Both the position numbers and the translations under genes were made by a program. Below are positions 32,368 through 39,946 of a stretch of 64,000 bases of DNA, piece after piece (positions within the stretch are counted from its first letter, which is position 1; the number at the start of each line of letters is the position of its first letter). This DNA comes from VAYN01 sp964540905 (lineage in GTDB: Bacteria > Actinomycetota > Thermoleophilia > Solirubrobacterales > 70-9), in assembly GCA_964540905.1 (NCBI GenBank), contig CAZIOS010000012.1:8527-72526 (forward strand), in the 5' to 3' direction. The notes beneath the pieces are model-generated. The model did no database searches and was not told the origin of the DNA. It saw nothing but the letters and a program-made list of their open reading frames with translations.

Positions 32368-32771
32368 CTGTCCTTCGGGATCGGGCGGACGGCGATCGTC
32401 ATCTGGGCGAGGGCGCAGAGGCGCTCATCGTCGTCGCGGACCTCGGCGTCCCAGACCCAGGTGGTGCGGCCGCGGTGGCGGGCGGTGGCCTTGACCTCGA
32501 CGCCCCCCTGGGTGACCGGGCGGATGAAGCTGACGGCGATCGACTGGCCCATCGCCATCATCCCCTGGTCGAGGACGGCCAGCGCCGTCGCCCGCGAGCA
32601 GATGCTCTCGACCAGGGTCGACATCACGCCGCCGTGCAGCAGCCCAACCGGCTGGCGCAGCTCGTCGCGCAGCTCGACCCGGACCCGGGCGTGGTCGGGG
32701 TCGTCGTCGAGCCACTCGGTCCCGACCAGGGCGTCGAAGTGGGAGTGGAGCCCGCGCGGGTCGTCGGCCAT
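32364..32771 (-). CDS. Hotdog-fold acyl-CoA thioesterase (PaaI/YbdB type)
   Basis: At 135 residues this is a single hotdog domain with the PaaI signature GLLHGGVMSTLVES near residue 42, where the HGG loop binds the thioester, and SFIRPVTQGGVEVKATA near residue 80. It hydrolyses small or aromatic acyl-CoA thioesters. TAGGGT (32781-32786) lies 9 nt before the ATG. The specific acyl group is unknown. Confidence 0.85.
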   Translation of the reverse strand: MADDPRGLHSHFDALVGTEWLDDDPDHARVRVELRDELRQPVGLLHGGVMSTLVESICSRATALAVLDQGMMAMGQSIAVSFIRPVTQGGVEVKATARHRGRTTWVWDAEVRDDDERLCALAQMTIAVRPIPKDS

Positions 32772-32865
32772 CGCCCGCGAACCCTAGCGGCGCCGAAGTT
32801 AAGCCTTGGTGACCGTTGGCGAGGCGCGCGCCGTGAGAGCGCCGCGCCGCATAGGGTTCCGGGCG

Positions 32866-33864
32866 GTGGCGCTCAGCGACGATCAGAAGGCGATGCTGCG
32901 ACTGCTGGCGCAGCGCGAACAGGGATACGAGGACCTGGCGGCCCTGATGGGCCTCAGCGTCGACGAGGTCCGGGCCAAGGTCAAGGACGCGCTGGCGCAG
33001 CTCGAGCAGGGGGAAGAGGCGCCGCCGCTGCCCCCGGAGCCGCCCGCGCCGGCGCCCCCGGCCGAGGAGCCGCCCGCGCCCGTCGAGTCGGCACCTGCGG
33101 CCGAGGAGCCCGCCTCACCGCCGCCCCCCAAAGCTCCGCCAGAGCCGAAGCCGGCTCCTGCCGCCGAGCCGGCCGTCCCGCCGCCCCCGGCCGCCGCGGC
33201 CAAACCGAAGCGCCCCGGCTCGCAGCCACCGCGGCTCTCGCTGCCCGCCGGCAACGGCGCTCGCGCCGCAATCGCCGCCGGCGTCGCCGTCGTGATCCTG
33301 GTGATCGTCGTCCTCGCCGTCAGCGGCGGTGGCTCGGGCTCCGGGTCGACGACCGCCGGCACCACCCCGACCGCCGCGGCCGAAAGCGAAGCCGAAGGCG
33401 CGGCGCAGACGACGCCGACCGTCGACGGCAAGGAAGTGACCGAGGCGAAGCTGAGCGCGGTCGACGGCAGCGACGCCAGCGGCACCGCGATCTTCGGCCG
33501 GGTCAAGAACTCGCTGGCGCTGCAGGTCGAAGCGAGCGGCCTGGCCCAGCCCAAGCAGGGCCAGGCCTACACGATCTGGCTCGCCCAATCGCCGCAGAAA
33601 ATGCTGCCGCTGGCCTCGACCGACGAAGTCAAGGGCGGCAAGATCGGCGCTCAGTTCGAAGTCCCGACCGAAGTCCTCTCCTACCTCGCCAACGAAACCT
33701 TCGGCCAGCTGGCGGTGACGCTGACCTCGACGCCGCTGCTGAAAGCCTCGCTGGCCAAGGCGACGAAGGAAAAGAAGGCGCCGATCTACACCGGCACCGA
33801 AGTCCTGCGCGGCACCATCGTCGGCCCGATCGTCGGCGCGGCGGAAAAGGAAAAGAAGAAGTAG
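32866..33864 (+). CDS. Single-pass membrane protein: N-terminal HTH-like region, Pro-rich linker, TM helix, external RskA-like domain
   Basis: From the GTG at 32866 the protein is 332 residues. The N-terminus (about 1-45: LSDDQKAMLRLLAQREQGYE...VRAKVKDAL) resembles a sigma-region-4-like helix-turn-helix. A 90-residue Pro/Ala/Glu linker follows, then a membrane helix near residues 140-160 and an external domain like the anti-sigma-K factor RskA C-terminus (LALQVEASGLAQPKQGQAY, TIWLAQ). I preferred 32866 over an upstream GTG because TAGGGT (32852-32857) sits 8 nt before it. No sigma factor gene is adjacent. The fusion could be a membrane-bound one-protein sensor. Confidence 0.72.
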   Translation: MALSDDQKAMLRLLAQREQGYEDLAALMGLSVDEVRAKVKDALAQLEQGEEAPPLPPEPPAPAPPAEEPPAPVESAPAAEEPASPPPPKAPPEPKPAPAAEPAVPPPPAAAAKPKRPGSQPPRLSLPAGNGARAAIAAGVAVVILVIVVLAVSGGGSGSGSTTAGTTPTAAAESEAEGAAQTTPTVDGKEVTEAKLSAVDGSDASGTAIFGRVKNSLALQVEASGLAQPKQGQAYTIWLAQSPQKMLPLASTDEVKGGKIGAQFEVPTEVLSYLANETFGQLAVTLTSTPLLKASLAKATKEKKAPIYTGTEVLRGTIVGPIVGAAEKEKKK

Positions 33865-33871
33865 CTCGGGT

Positions 33872-35503
33872 CTAGGCGCCCGGCAGCAGCTTGCCCGGGT
33901 TCATGATCCCCGCCGGGTCGAGCTGTTCCTTGACCGCACGCAGGACGTCGAGGCCGCCCCTCCCCACCTCCGCCTCCATGTAGGGGGCGTGGTCGCGGCC
34001 GACCGCGTGGTGGTGGGTGATCGTGGCGCCGCTGGCGACGATCGCCTCGCTGGCGGCGCGCTTGACCGCGCCCCACTGCTCCAGCTCGGCGCCGTGGCGC
34101 GAGCGGGCGATGAAGGTGAAGTAGAGCGAGGCGCCGTCGGCGTAGGCGTGCGAGAGGTGGCAGAAGACGAGCCCCGGCGTGCCCTGGCCGTCGAGGGCGC
34201 CGTGGATCGCCCGCGCCACCGCCGCGTGCAGCTCGCCCAGCCGCGACCAGGTGTGTGAGGTCTCCAGCGTCTCCGCCATCGCCCCCATCGCCATCAGCGT
34301 GTCGCGCAGGTAGGGGCCAGCGTAGCGGCCGTGCTCCCAGGAGCGCCCGGCGGCCTGGCCGAGGTAGGCGGCGCCACCGGCCCGCAGCTCCCGCACCGCC
34401 AGCGCCCGGCGCCGCGCCACCGACTCCTCCTCGCCCTCGAAGCCGACGATCGCCAGGCAGCCGCGGCGCCGTCTGCGCAGGCCGAGGTAACCGTCGAAGA
34501 GGCGCCCGCCGACGCCGCGCGGTCCCTGCAGCGCCAGCGACCCCGCCGTCTCCTCCTCGTCGGAGACGCGGATCACGTCCGGCAGCCCCGGGCCCTGGGC
34601 GAGGGCGCGGACGATCTCGGCGCCGGCCTCGAAGCTCTCGACCATCCAGGCCTCGTAGCGCCGCCGCCGCGGCGCCGGGCGCACCCGCACCGTCACCTCG
34701 GGGATCACCCCGAGCACGCCCTCGGAGCCGATCACGAGCTCGCGCAGCGCCGGCCCGGCGGCGGTGTGCGGGGTCTCCAGCGTCCGCAGGTCGCCGGCCG
34801 GGGCCAGCAACAGCACCGAGCTGACCAGGGCGTCGAAGCGGCCGTAGCCGCTCGAGGCCTGCCCGGCCGAGCGGGTGGCGGCGAAGCCGCCGATCGTCGC
34901 GTACTCGAAGGACTGCGGGAAGTGGCCGAGGGTGAGCCCCTCGCGCCCCAGCGCCGCCTCCGCCTCGGGCCCGCGCAGCCCGGCGCCGAGCCTGGCCGTG
35001 AGCGAGCGCCGGTCGACCTCGACCGCGCGCAGGGCGGTGAGATCGAGGCTGATCAGCCGCGGGTGGGAGCCGCGCAGCGGCTCGACCCCGCCGACGACGC
35101 TGGTGCCGCCGCCGAAGGGGACGACGGCGATGCCCGCGGCGGCGCAGACGTCGAGCGCCCGCCGCAGCGCCTCGGCGTCGGCCGGCACCACGACCGCGTC
35201 GGGCGCCGCCCCGAGGCCGCCGCCGCGCATCCGCGCCAGGTCGGCGTAGCCGCGGCCGCTGGCGTGGCGCAGCCGGTCCTCGTGCGAGGCGAAGATCGCC
35301 GCGTCCCCGACCGCCGCGGCGAGCGCCGGCGGCAGCGGCTCCGACTCCGGCAGCGCGAAGCCGTCGAGCTCGGCCGCCAGCGGCCAGGGCTCGAGCGCGC
35401 CGATCCGCTCGCGCAGCACCGCCAGCGCCGCCGCGTCGAGCTCCGGCGCGATCGCCGGGTCCCCCCACCCCCACCACTTCGAGTCGCGCCGCGGCGCGCT
35501 CAC
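33872..35503 (-). CDS. FAD-linked oxidase, alkylglycerone-phosphate synthase (AGPS)-like
   Basis: The 543-residue protein is a VAO/GlcD-family flavoenzyme with the FAD-binding PFGGGTSVVGGVEP near residue 130, GLTLGHFPQSFEYATIGG near residue 185, and the AGPS-type active-site segment ATITHHHAVGRDHAPYM near residue 490 followed by DPAGIMNPGKLL. In eukaryotes and some bacteria this family exchanges the acyl chain of acyl-DHAP for a fatty alcohol, the first step of ether-lipid synthesis. Dehydrogenase relatives exist, so the activity is inferred. It overlaps the SRPBCC gene by 4 bp at its GTG start. Confidence 0.82.
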   Translation of the reverse strand: MSAPRRDSKWWGWGDPAIAPELDAAALAVLRERIGALEPWPLAAELDGFALPESEPLPPALAAAVGDAAIFASHEDRLRHASGRGYADLARMRGGGLGAAPDAVVVPADAEALRRALDVCAAAGIAVVPFGGGTSVVGGVEPLRGSHPRLISLDLTALRAVEVDRRSLTARLGAGLRGPEAEAALGREGLTLGHFPQSFEYATIGGFAATRSAGQASSGYGRFDALVSSVLLLAPAGDLRTLETPHTAAGPALRELVIGSEGVLGVIPEVTVRVRPAPRRRRYEAWMVESFEAGAEIVRALAQGPGLPDVIRVSDEEETAGSLALQGPRGVGGRLFDGYLGLRRRRRGCLAIVGFEGEEESVARRRALAVRELRAGGAAYLGQAAGRSWEHGRYAGPYLRDTLMAMGAMAETLETSHTWSRLGELHAAVARAIHGALDGQGTPGLVFCHLSHAYADGASLYFTFIARSRHGAELEQWGAVKRAASEAIVASGATITHHHAVGRDHAPYMEAEVGRGGLDVLRAVKEQLDPAGIMNPGKLLPGA

Positions 35504-35952
35504 GTCAGCGCCCTTTCGATCCCGTTCAGCGCCTCGTCGAGGATCGCCCCCTGGCCGCGCCGCATCAGCGGCGAGCCCAGCCGCGAGAGGCCGCGCAGCG
35601 TCTGCACCGAGGACAGCGTCACCCGGGTGCCGTCACCCTCGCCGCGCAGGGCGACCTCGACCTCGGAACGGCGCAGGTGCTTGGCGAACGGCGTCCCCTC
35701 CAGCTGCTGCTCCCAGACGTAGCGTTCGTTCGCGGCCGAGCTGAGGCAGCGGAAGTCGGCCCGCACCCCCCTGCCCTCGGCCGTCTCCAGCACCTTGGTC
35801 CACTGGCTGCGGCGGCCGGCGCTGCGCCTGTCGACGTTCTCCACCCGCCCCACCCGCGGCCACCAGCGCGGCAGGCTGTGGGGATCGGAGATCAGCCGCC
35901 AGACCTCCTGCGGGGGGGCGGCGATGGCCCGCCTTCTGGTTACCCGTGGCAT
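35500..35952 (-). CDS. SRPBCC-family (START-like) protein
   Basis: The 150-residue protein begins RRRAIAAPPQEVWRLISDP and contains LPRWWPRV, the usual opening of polyketide-cyclase/START-like lipid-binding barrels, and ends with a long amphipathic helix. Such proteins bind hydrophobic ligands. The 4-bp overlap with the AGPS-like gene suggests a shared substrate or carrier role. No catalytic residues can be named. Confidence 0.75.
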   Translation of the reverse strand: MPRVTRRRAIAAPPQEVWRLISDPHSLPRWWPRVGRVENVDRRSAGRRSQWTKVLETAEGRGVRADFRCLSSAANERYVWEQQLEGTPFAKHLRRSEVEVALRGEGDGTRVTLSSVQTLRGLSRLGSPLMRRGQGAILDEALNGIERALT

Positions 35953-35982
35953 CGGCAGGGCGGAGACCGGCTCGGAGGCCCG

Positions 35983-36729
35983 CTAGTCCCCCGCCAAGCG
36001 GCGCAGATCCCTGACCAGCAGCAGGTGCTTGAGGTGGCTGACCGTGGCCGCCAGGCTCTCCAGGCTCTGCAGGGCCTCCTTGCGCCGTTCGGGGTTGCGC
36101 GAGCGCAGCGAGGGGCCCAGCAGCGCTTCCAGCAGGTTCGCCTCGCGGTCGGCGGAGGAGCGGAAGACGCGGAGGTTGCGGGCGCCGACGCCGACCCGCG
36201 AGAGTTCGTTGGCGGCGCGGACGATCTCGCGGTCGGTCTCGTCGTAGACCGTCTTGCCCTCGCGCCGCTCCGGCTGCACGATGCCGAAGTTCTCGAGCTC
36301 GGCGATCAGCTCCTCGCGGGCGCCGGTCTCCTCGACCACCTCCTCGAGGGTGAGGTAGGTGCGGGCGGTGTCGACCAGGATCGCCCGCCGCACGCCGGCG
36401 CCGGCCGGCCGCTTCTCGCCGTCGCCGAGGCTGGCGATGTCGCCGCCGCCGGCGAGCTCCTGGCGGATCACCCGCAGCGGCAGGAACTCGTCGCGCTGCA
36501 GGCGCAGGATCGTCCGCAGGCGCTCGACGTCGGACTGGCTGTAGAGCCGGTAGCCGCCGGAGGTGCGGCGCGGGTTGAGCAGCTTCTGATCCTCGAGGTA
36601 GCGGATCTTCGAGATCGAGACGTCGTCGAACTCGCCTTGGAGGATCTTGCAGACGGCGCCGATCGTCAGCGCCTTGCGGGGACGGCTGGGCGATTCCGGC
36701 GCCCGCGCCGGCTGCTCTGAGACCGGCAT
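35983..36729 (-). CDS. MerR-family regulator next to GarA-like FHA gene (FtsR/Rv1828-like)
   Basis: The 248-residue protein has a MerR DNA-binding region near residues 20-75 (LTIGAVCKILQGEF, ISKIRYLEDQKLLNPRRTSGGYRLYS), then a second winged-helix-like segment (YLTLEEVVEETGAREELIAELENFGIVQPERR) near residues 125-157 and a helical C-terminus. The double-domain layout and the position 2 nt after a GarA-like gene match mycobacterial Rv1828/FtsR, which activates cell-division genes. Regulation of division here is inferred. Confidence 0.8.
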   Translation of the reverse strand: MPVSEQPARAPESPSRPRKALTIGAVCKILQGEFDDVSISKIRYLEDQKLLNPRRTSGGYRLYSQSDVERLRTILRLQRDEFLPLRVIRQELAGGGDIASLGDGEKRPAGAGVRRAILVDTARTYLTLEEVVEETGAREELIAELENFGIVQPERREGKTVYDETDREIVRAANELSRVGVGARNLRVFRSSADREANLLEALLGPSLRSRNPERRKEALQSLESLAATVSHLKHLLLVRDLRRLAGD

Positions 36730-36731
36730 CG

Positions 36732-37205
36732 TCAGCGCTCCAGGAAGCTCAGCTTGTACTTGCCGACCTGGATCTCGTCGCCGTCGGCGAGCCGGTGCGA
36801 CTCGATCCGGCGGCGGTTGACGTAGGTGCCGTTAAGCGAGCCGAGGTCGTCGATGTAGAGGCCGTCGCGGCGGCGCACCAGCAGCGCGTGGTTGCGGGAG
36901 ACGGTGACGTCGTCGAGGAAGACGCCGGCGTCGGGGCTGCGGCCGATGCTGACCCGCTCGGCGTCGATGCCGAAGCTCTCGCCGGCGCGGCCGCCGCCGG
37001 CGCGGATCACCAGCGCCGCCCCCGACTCCTCGACCACCTCGTCGATGTCGACCGGCTGCATGTCGCCGGTCTCGCCGACCGTGTAGGTCATCGTCGTCGG
37101 GTCGTCGCCGGTCTCCGCCGGGCCGCCGAGGTAGGCGCCGCACTTCTGGCAGTAGTTGCCGCCCTCGGGGTTGGCGAACCCGCACTCGGGACAGTGAACG
37201 GCCAT
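36732..37205 (-). CDS. GarA-like FHA-domain protein with N-terminal zinc ribbon
   Basis: The 157-residue protein starts with a zinc ribbon (CPECGFANPEGGNYCQKCG), followed by a Thr-rich segment DDPTTMTYTVGE that resembles the kinase target region of GarA/OdhI, and a C-terminal FHA domain with SIGRSPDAGVFLDD, VSRNHA and LGSLNGTYVN. In mycobacteria and corynebacteria GarA/OdhI, controlled by PknB/PknG phosphorylation, inhibits 2-oxoglutarate dehydrogenase. Whether this protein has that target is unknown. It lies between rsiG-like and merR genes in one operon. Confidence 0.83.
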   Translation of the reverse strand: MAVHCPECGFANPEGGNYCQKCGAYLGGPAETGDDPTTMTYTVGETGDMQPVDIDEVVEESGAALVIRAGGGRAGESFGIDAERVSIGRSPDAGVFLDDVTVSRNHALLVRRRDGLYIDDLGSLNGTYVNRRRIESHRLADGDEIQVGKYKLSFLER

Positions 37206-37220
37206 GCTGGGACCCGGCGC

Positions 37221-37490
37221 TCAGGCCGCGGGGTCGCCCTCGGTCGGGGGGTTCGCCTTGCCGGCGAGGATCTCGGTCAGCTTGCTGACGTCGTCGCCGG
37301 AGATCATCGAGTCGCCGCGCTCGCGCTTGTTGCGCAGGCGGTTGACCAGCTCGGCCCGGAGGATGTCGATCTTGCCGTGCAGGACGCGCCGTTTGTAGGA
37401 GATCTCGTTCTCCTCCGCCATCAGGCTGTCGATCAGCTCCTTCAGCTCGATGTCGTTGAGAGAGCCAAGATCGGGAAAGGTGTCCTCCAT
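37221..37490 (-). CDS. RsiG-like (AmfC-type) protein with a single c-di-GMP-binding-type motif
   Basis: The 89-residue, mostly helical protein contains the heptad-like stretch ELKELIDSLMAEENEIS then YKRRVLHGKIDILRAELVNR. It matches the RsiG signature E(X3)S(X2)R(X3)Q(X3)D except that Gln is His. Streptomyces RsiG has two motifs and holds the sporulation sigma factor WhiG when c-di-GMP is bound. Single-motif versions from deep-branching actinobacteria act as dimers. It has a Shine-Dalgarno AAGGAG and a consensus sigma-A promoter. A partner sigma factor is not in the window. Confidence 0.78.
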   Translation of the reverse strand: MEDTFPDLGSLNDIELKELIDSLMAEENEISYKRRVLHGKIDILRAELVNRLRNKRERGDSMISGDDVSKLTEILAGKANPPTEGDPAA

Positions 37491-37537
37491 CGTGCTCCTT
37501 AGTCGAAGAGGCGGCCGCCTCGTTTGCGCGAACGGGG

Positions 37538-37579
37538 ATTATAGGTCGAGCGGGGCCGAAGGTTCAACTGCAGGTTGAA
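37538..37579 (-). promoter_or_regulatory. Sigma-A promoter and candidate operator of the rsiG-like operon
   Basis: On the minus strand TTGAAC (37562-37567) and a perfect TATAAT (37538-37543) are 18 bp apart. An inverted repeat TTCAAC-TGCAG-GTTGAA (37563-37579) covers the -35 box and would place a bound regulator against polymerase. GAAGGTTCA also occurs twice in direct order around it (37558-37566, 37577-37585). Confidence 0.65.
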
Positions 37580-37582
37580 GGT

Positions 37583-38239
37583 TCAGCGAGAATGGCCGCC
37601 GGCTTGCAGCGCCCGCGCCCGGCGCACGGCCGCGATCCCGGTGCGGGCGTAGAGCACGGTGGCGAGGATCGCCAGCGCCAGGCCGACGATCAGCAGCGCC
37701 GACGGGACCCAGCCGGCGAAGACGAGGGCGAAGAAGATCCCGCCCATGATCGGGAAGACCGAGATCCGCCCCGGCCAGTTGACCTCGACGTCGACGCCGT
37801 GGCGCAGCCCGTACTGGGCGAGGCCCAGCATCGCCAGCTCGCGCAGCGCCAGCAGCGCCAGCGCCCAGCGCGGCAGCAGCTCGAAGCTCCAGCAGACGAC
37901 GGCGCCGGCGAGGATCGTCAGGCGGTCGACCAGGGGGTCGAGCAGCGCCCCCATGCGGCTGTACTGGCCGGTGACGCGGGCGAGGAAGCCGTCGAGGTAG
38001 TCGCCGGCGGCGATCAGCCAGAACAGCGTCGCCGAGGCGGCCGAGCGGCCGTCGCCGGAGCCGTAGGCGAGGACGAGGAAGACCGGCAGCGCCGCCAGCC
38101 GCGCGTAGCCCACGGCGTTGGGGATCGTCCAGGGGTTGAGCGGTTCGCCTCGGCGCGTGCGCTGCGGTTTGGGCTCGCTGCGGTCGAGCCCGAAGAGGCG
38201 CCGCGCGCGGCCGCGGCCGAAGGGATTCCTACTGGCCAT
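37583..38239 (-). CDS. CDP-alcohol phosphatidyltransferase (PgsA-like)
   Basis: The 218-residue membrane protein has a basic 35-residue start, WTIPNAVGYARL and the catalytic CDP-OH-P motif D-G-x2-A-R-x8-G-x3-D-x3-D in DGFLARVTGQYSRMGALLD near residues 83-101, plus about five hydrophobic helices. It most resembles phosphatidylglycerophosphate synthase or cardiolipin synthase-like enzymes, joining CDP-diacylglycerol to a polyol phosphate. The start overlaps the proS end by 11 bp. cdsA, further upstream, supplies its substrate. Confidence 0.85.
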   Translation of the reverse strand: MASRNPFGRGRARRLFGLDRSEPKPQRTRRGEPLNPWTIPNAVGYARLAALPVFLVLAYGSGDGRSAASATLFWLIAAGDYLDGFLARVTGQYSRMGALLDPLVDRLTILAGAVVCWSFELLPRWALALLALRELAMLGLAQYGLRHGVDVEVNWPGRISVFPIMGGIFFALVFAGWVPSALLIVGLALAILATVLYARTGIAAVRRARALQAGGHSR

Positions 38240-39923
38240 CGAGCCCCTGGAGGAGCTCCCCCGCCCGCGCGGCGGCCTCCCCCACGGGCAGCTCGTGCTC
38301 GGCCCCGGAGGCGCGCTCGCTGGCCTCGACGACGCCGTTGGCGAGGCCGCGGCGGCCGGCGACGACCCGCAGCGGGCAGCCGAGCAGCTCGGCGTCGGTC
38401 AGCTTCTGGCCGGGGCCGGCCTCGCGCTCGTCGTAGAGGGTCTCGAGGCCGGCCTCGCGCAGCTCCGCGTAGAGGCGGTCGGCGGCCTCGCGCTCGGGCT
38501 CGCCGGCCTTGGCGAGCGAGACCAGGTGGACCTGCCAGGGGGCGAGCGGCGGCGGCCAGACGATCCCGCGCTGGTCGGCGCCCTGCTCGATCGCCGCGGC
38601 GACGATCCGGGCCGGGCCGATCCCGTAGCTGCCCATCACGATCGGCCGCTCGCTCCCGTCCTGGTCGAGGTAGGTGGCGCCGAGCGGCTCCGAGTAGCGG
38701 GTCCCGAGCTTGAAGATGTTGGCGACCTCGATCGCCGGCTCGATCGCGATCGCGCCGCCGCCGGGAGCGGTGTCGCCGACCTCGACCGTGCGCACGTCGA
38801 GCTCCTCGAAGGCGAAGTCGCGGCCGGGCTCGACCCCGCGCAGGTGAGCGTCCGGCTCGTTGGCGCCGCAGACGTAGGGGCCGGCGCCGATCGCCGCGTC
38901 CTTGACCACCGGCAGCTTCGCCCCGACCGGGCCGATGTAGCCGACCGGGCCGAGCTCGGCCTCGATCTCCTCGGCACCGGCCTGGCGGAAGCCGGCGCCG
39001 AGCGCGTTGCGCAGCTTGACCTCGTTGAGGCGATGGTCGCCGCGCAGCAGGACCAGGACCATGCCGCGGCCCTCGACGACCACCGGCAGCGCCTTGATCA
39101 GGGCGCCGGCCGGCACCCCGAGCTCGGTCGCGACCTCCTCGACCGTGGTCCTGCCCGGCGTCTCGACCCGCTCCGGCGCCGCCAGCGCCGGCGGCAGCTC
39201 GACCGCCTGCGCCTGCGCGGAAGCGATCTCGAGGTTGGCGGCGAAACCGCCAGACGCCAGCGCCACCTCGTCCTCGCCGGCGGCGCAGGGCGCCATGTAC
39301 TCGTGGGCGCCGAGCCCGCCCATCATCCCGACGTCGCCCTCGACCCGGTACCAGCGCAGGCCGGAGCGGTCGAAGATCCGGTCGTAGGCGCCGATCTGCG
39401 CCCGGTAGGAGCGGTCGAGCCCCTCCTCGTCGCGGTCGAAGGAGTAGGCGTCCTTCATCGTGAACTCGCGGGTGCGCAGCACCCCGGCCCGCGGCCGTGC
39501 CTCGTCGCGCCCCTTGGTCTGCAGGTGGAACAGCATCATCGGCAGGTCACGGTAGGAGCGGATGTCGCGGGAGACATGCGTGGTGACGCACTCCTCATGC
39601 GTCATCGCCAGCACCATCGGCGAGCCCTTGCGGTCGTCGAGCTTGAAGAGCTCGTTGATCGCGTAGCGCCCGGTCTTCTCCCAAGCCTCTGAGGGCTGCA
39701 GCACCGGCATCAGCATCTCCTGGCAGCCGATCGCCTCCATCTCCTCGCGCAGGATCGCCTCGACCTTGCGCTCGACCCGCCACCCCGCCGGCAGATAGGT
39801 CCACAACCCCGCCCCCAGCTGCCGCACCAGCCCCGCCCGCACCATCAGCTTGTGCGAAACCGCCTCCGCGTCCGCGGGCGGATCCTTGAGCGTGGGGAGA
39901 AAGGTCTGGCTGAGGCGGGTCAC
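38229..39923 (-). CDS. proS: Prolyl-tRNA synthetase (bacterial type with editing insert)
   Basis: The 564-residue class II synthetase shows LGAGLWTYLPAGWRVERKVEAI (motif 1), THEECVT and RPRAGVLRTREFTMKDAYSF (motif 2), a YbaK-type editing insert (about residues 225-390) and motif 3 GSYGIGPARIVAAAIEQ, then the anticodon-binding domain. It charges tRNA-Pro and can clear Ala-tRNA-Pro by the insert. The reading frame is full length. ATG 39923 begins the usual TRLSQTFLPT. Confidence 0.96.
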   Translation of the reverse strand: MTRLSQTFLPTLKDPPADAEAVSHKLMVRAGLVRQLGAGLWTYLPAGWRVERKVEAILREEMEAIGCQEMLMPVLQPSEAWEKTGRYAINELFKLDDRKGSPMVLAMTHEECVTTHVSRDIRSYRDLPMMLFHLQTKGRDEARPRAGVLRTREFTMKDAYSFDRDEEGLDRSYRAQIGAYDRIFDRSGLRWYRVEGDVGMMGGLGAHEYMAPCAAGEDEVALASGGFAANLEIASAQAQAVELPPALAAPERVETPGRTTVEEVATELGVPAGALIKALPVVVEGRGMVLVLLRGDHRLNEVKLRNALGAGFRQAGAEEIEAELGPVGYIGPVGAKLPVVKDAAIGAGPYVCGANEPDAHLRGVEPGRDFAFEELDVRTVEVGDTAPGGGAIAIEPAIEVANIFKLGTRYSEPLGATYLDQDGSERPIVMGSYGIGPARIVAAAIEQGADQRGIVWPPPLAPWQVHLVSLAKAGEPEREAADRLYAELREAGLETLYDEREAGPGQKLTDAELLGCPLRVVAGRRGLANGVVEASERASGAEHELPVGEAAARAGELLQGLDGQ

Positions 39924-39946
39924 CGGTGAAACCTACCTTGGGAGCT

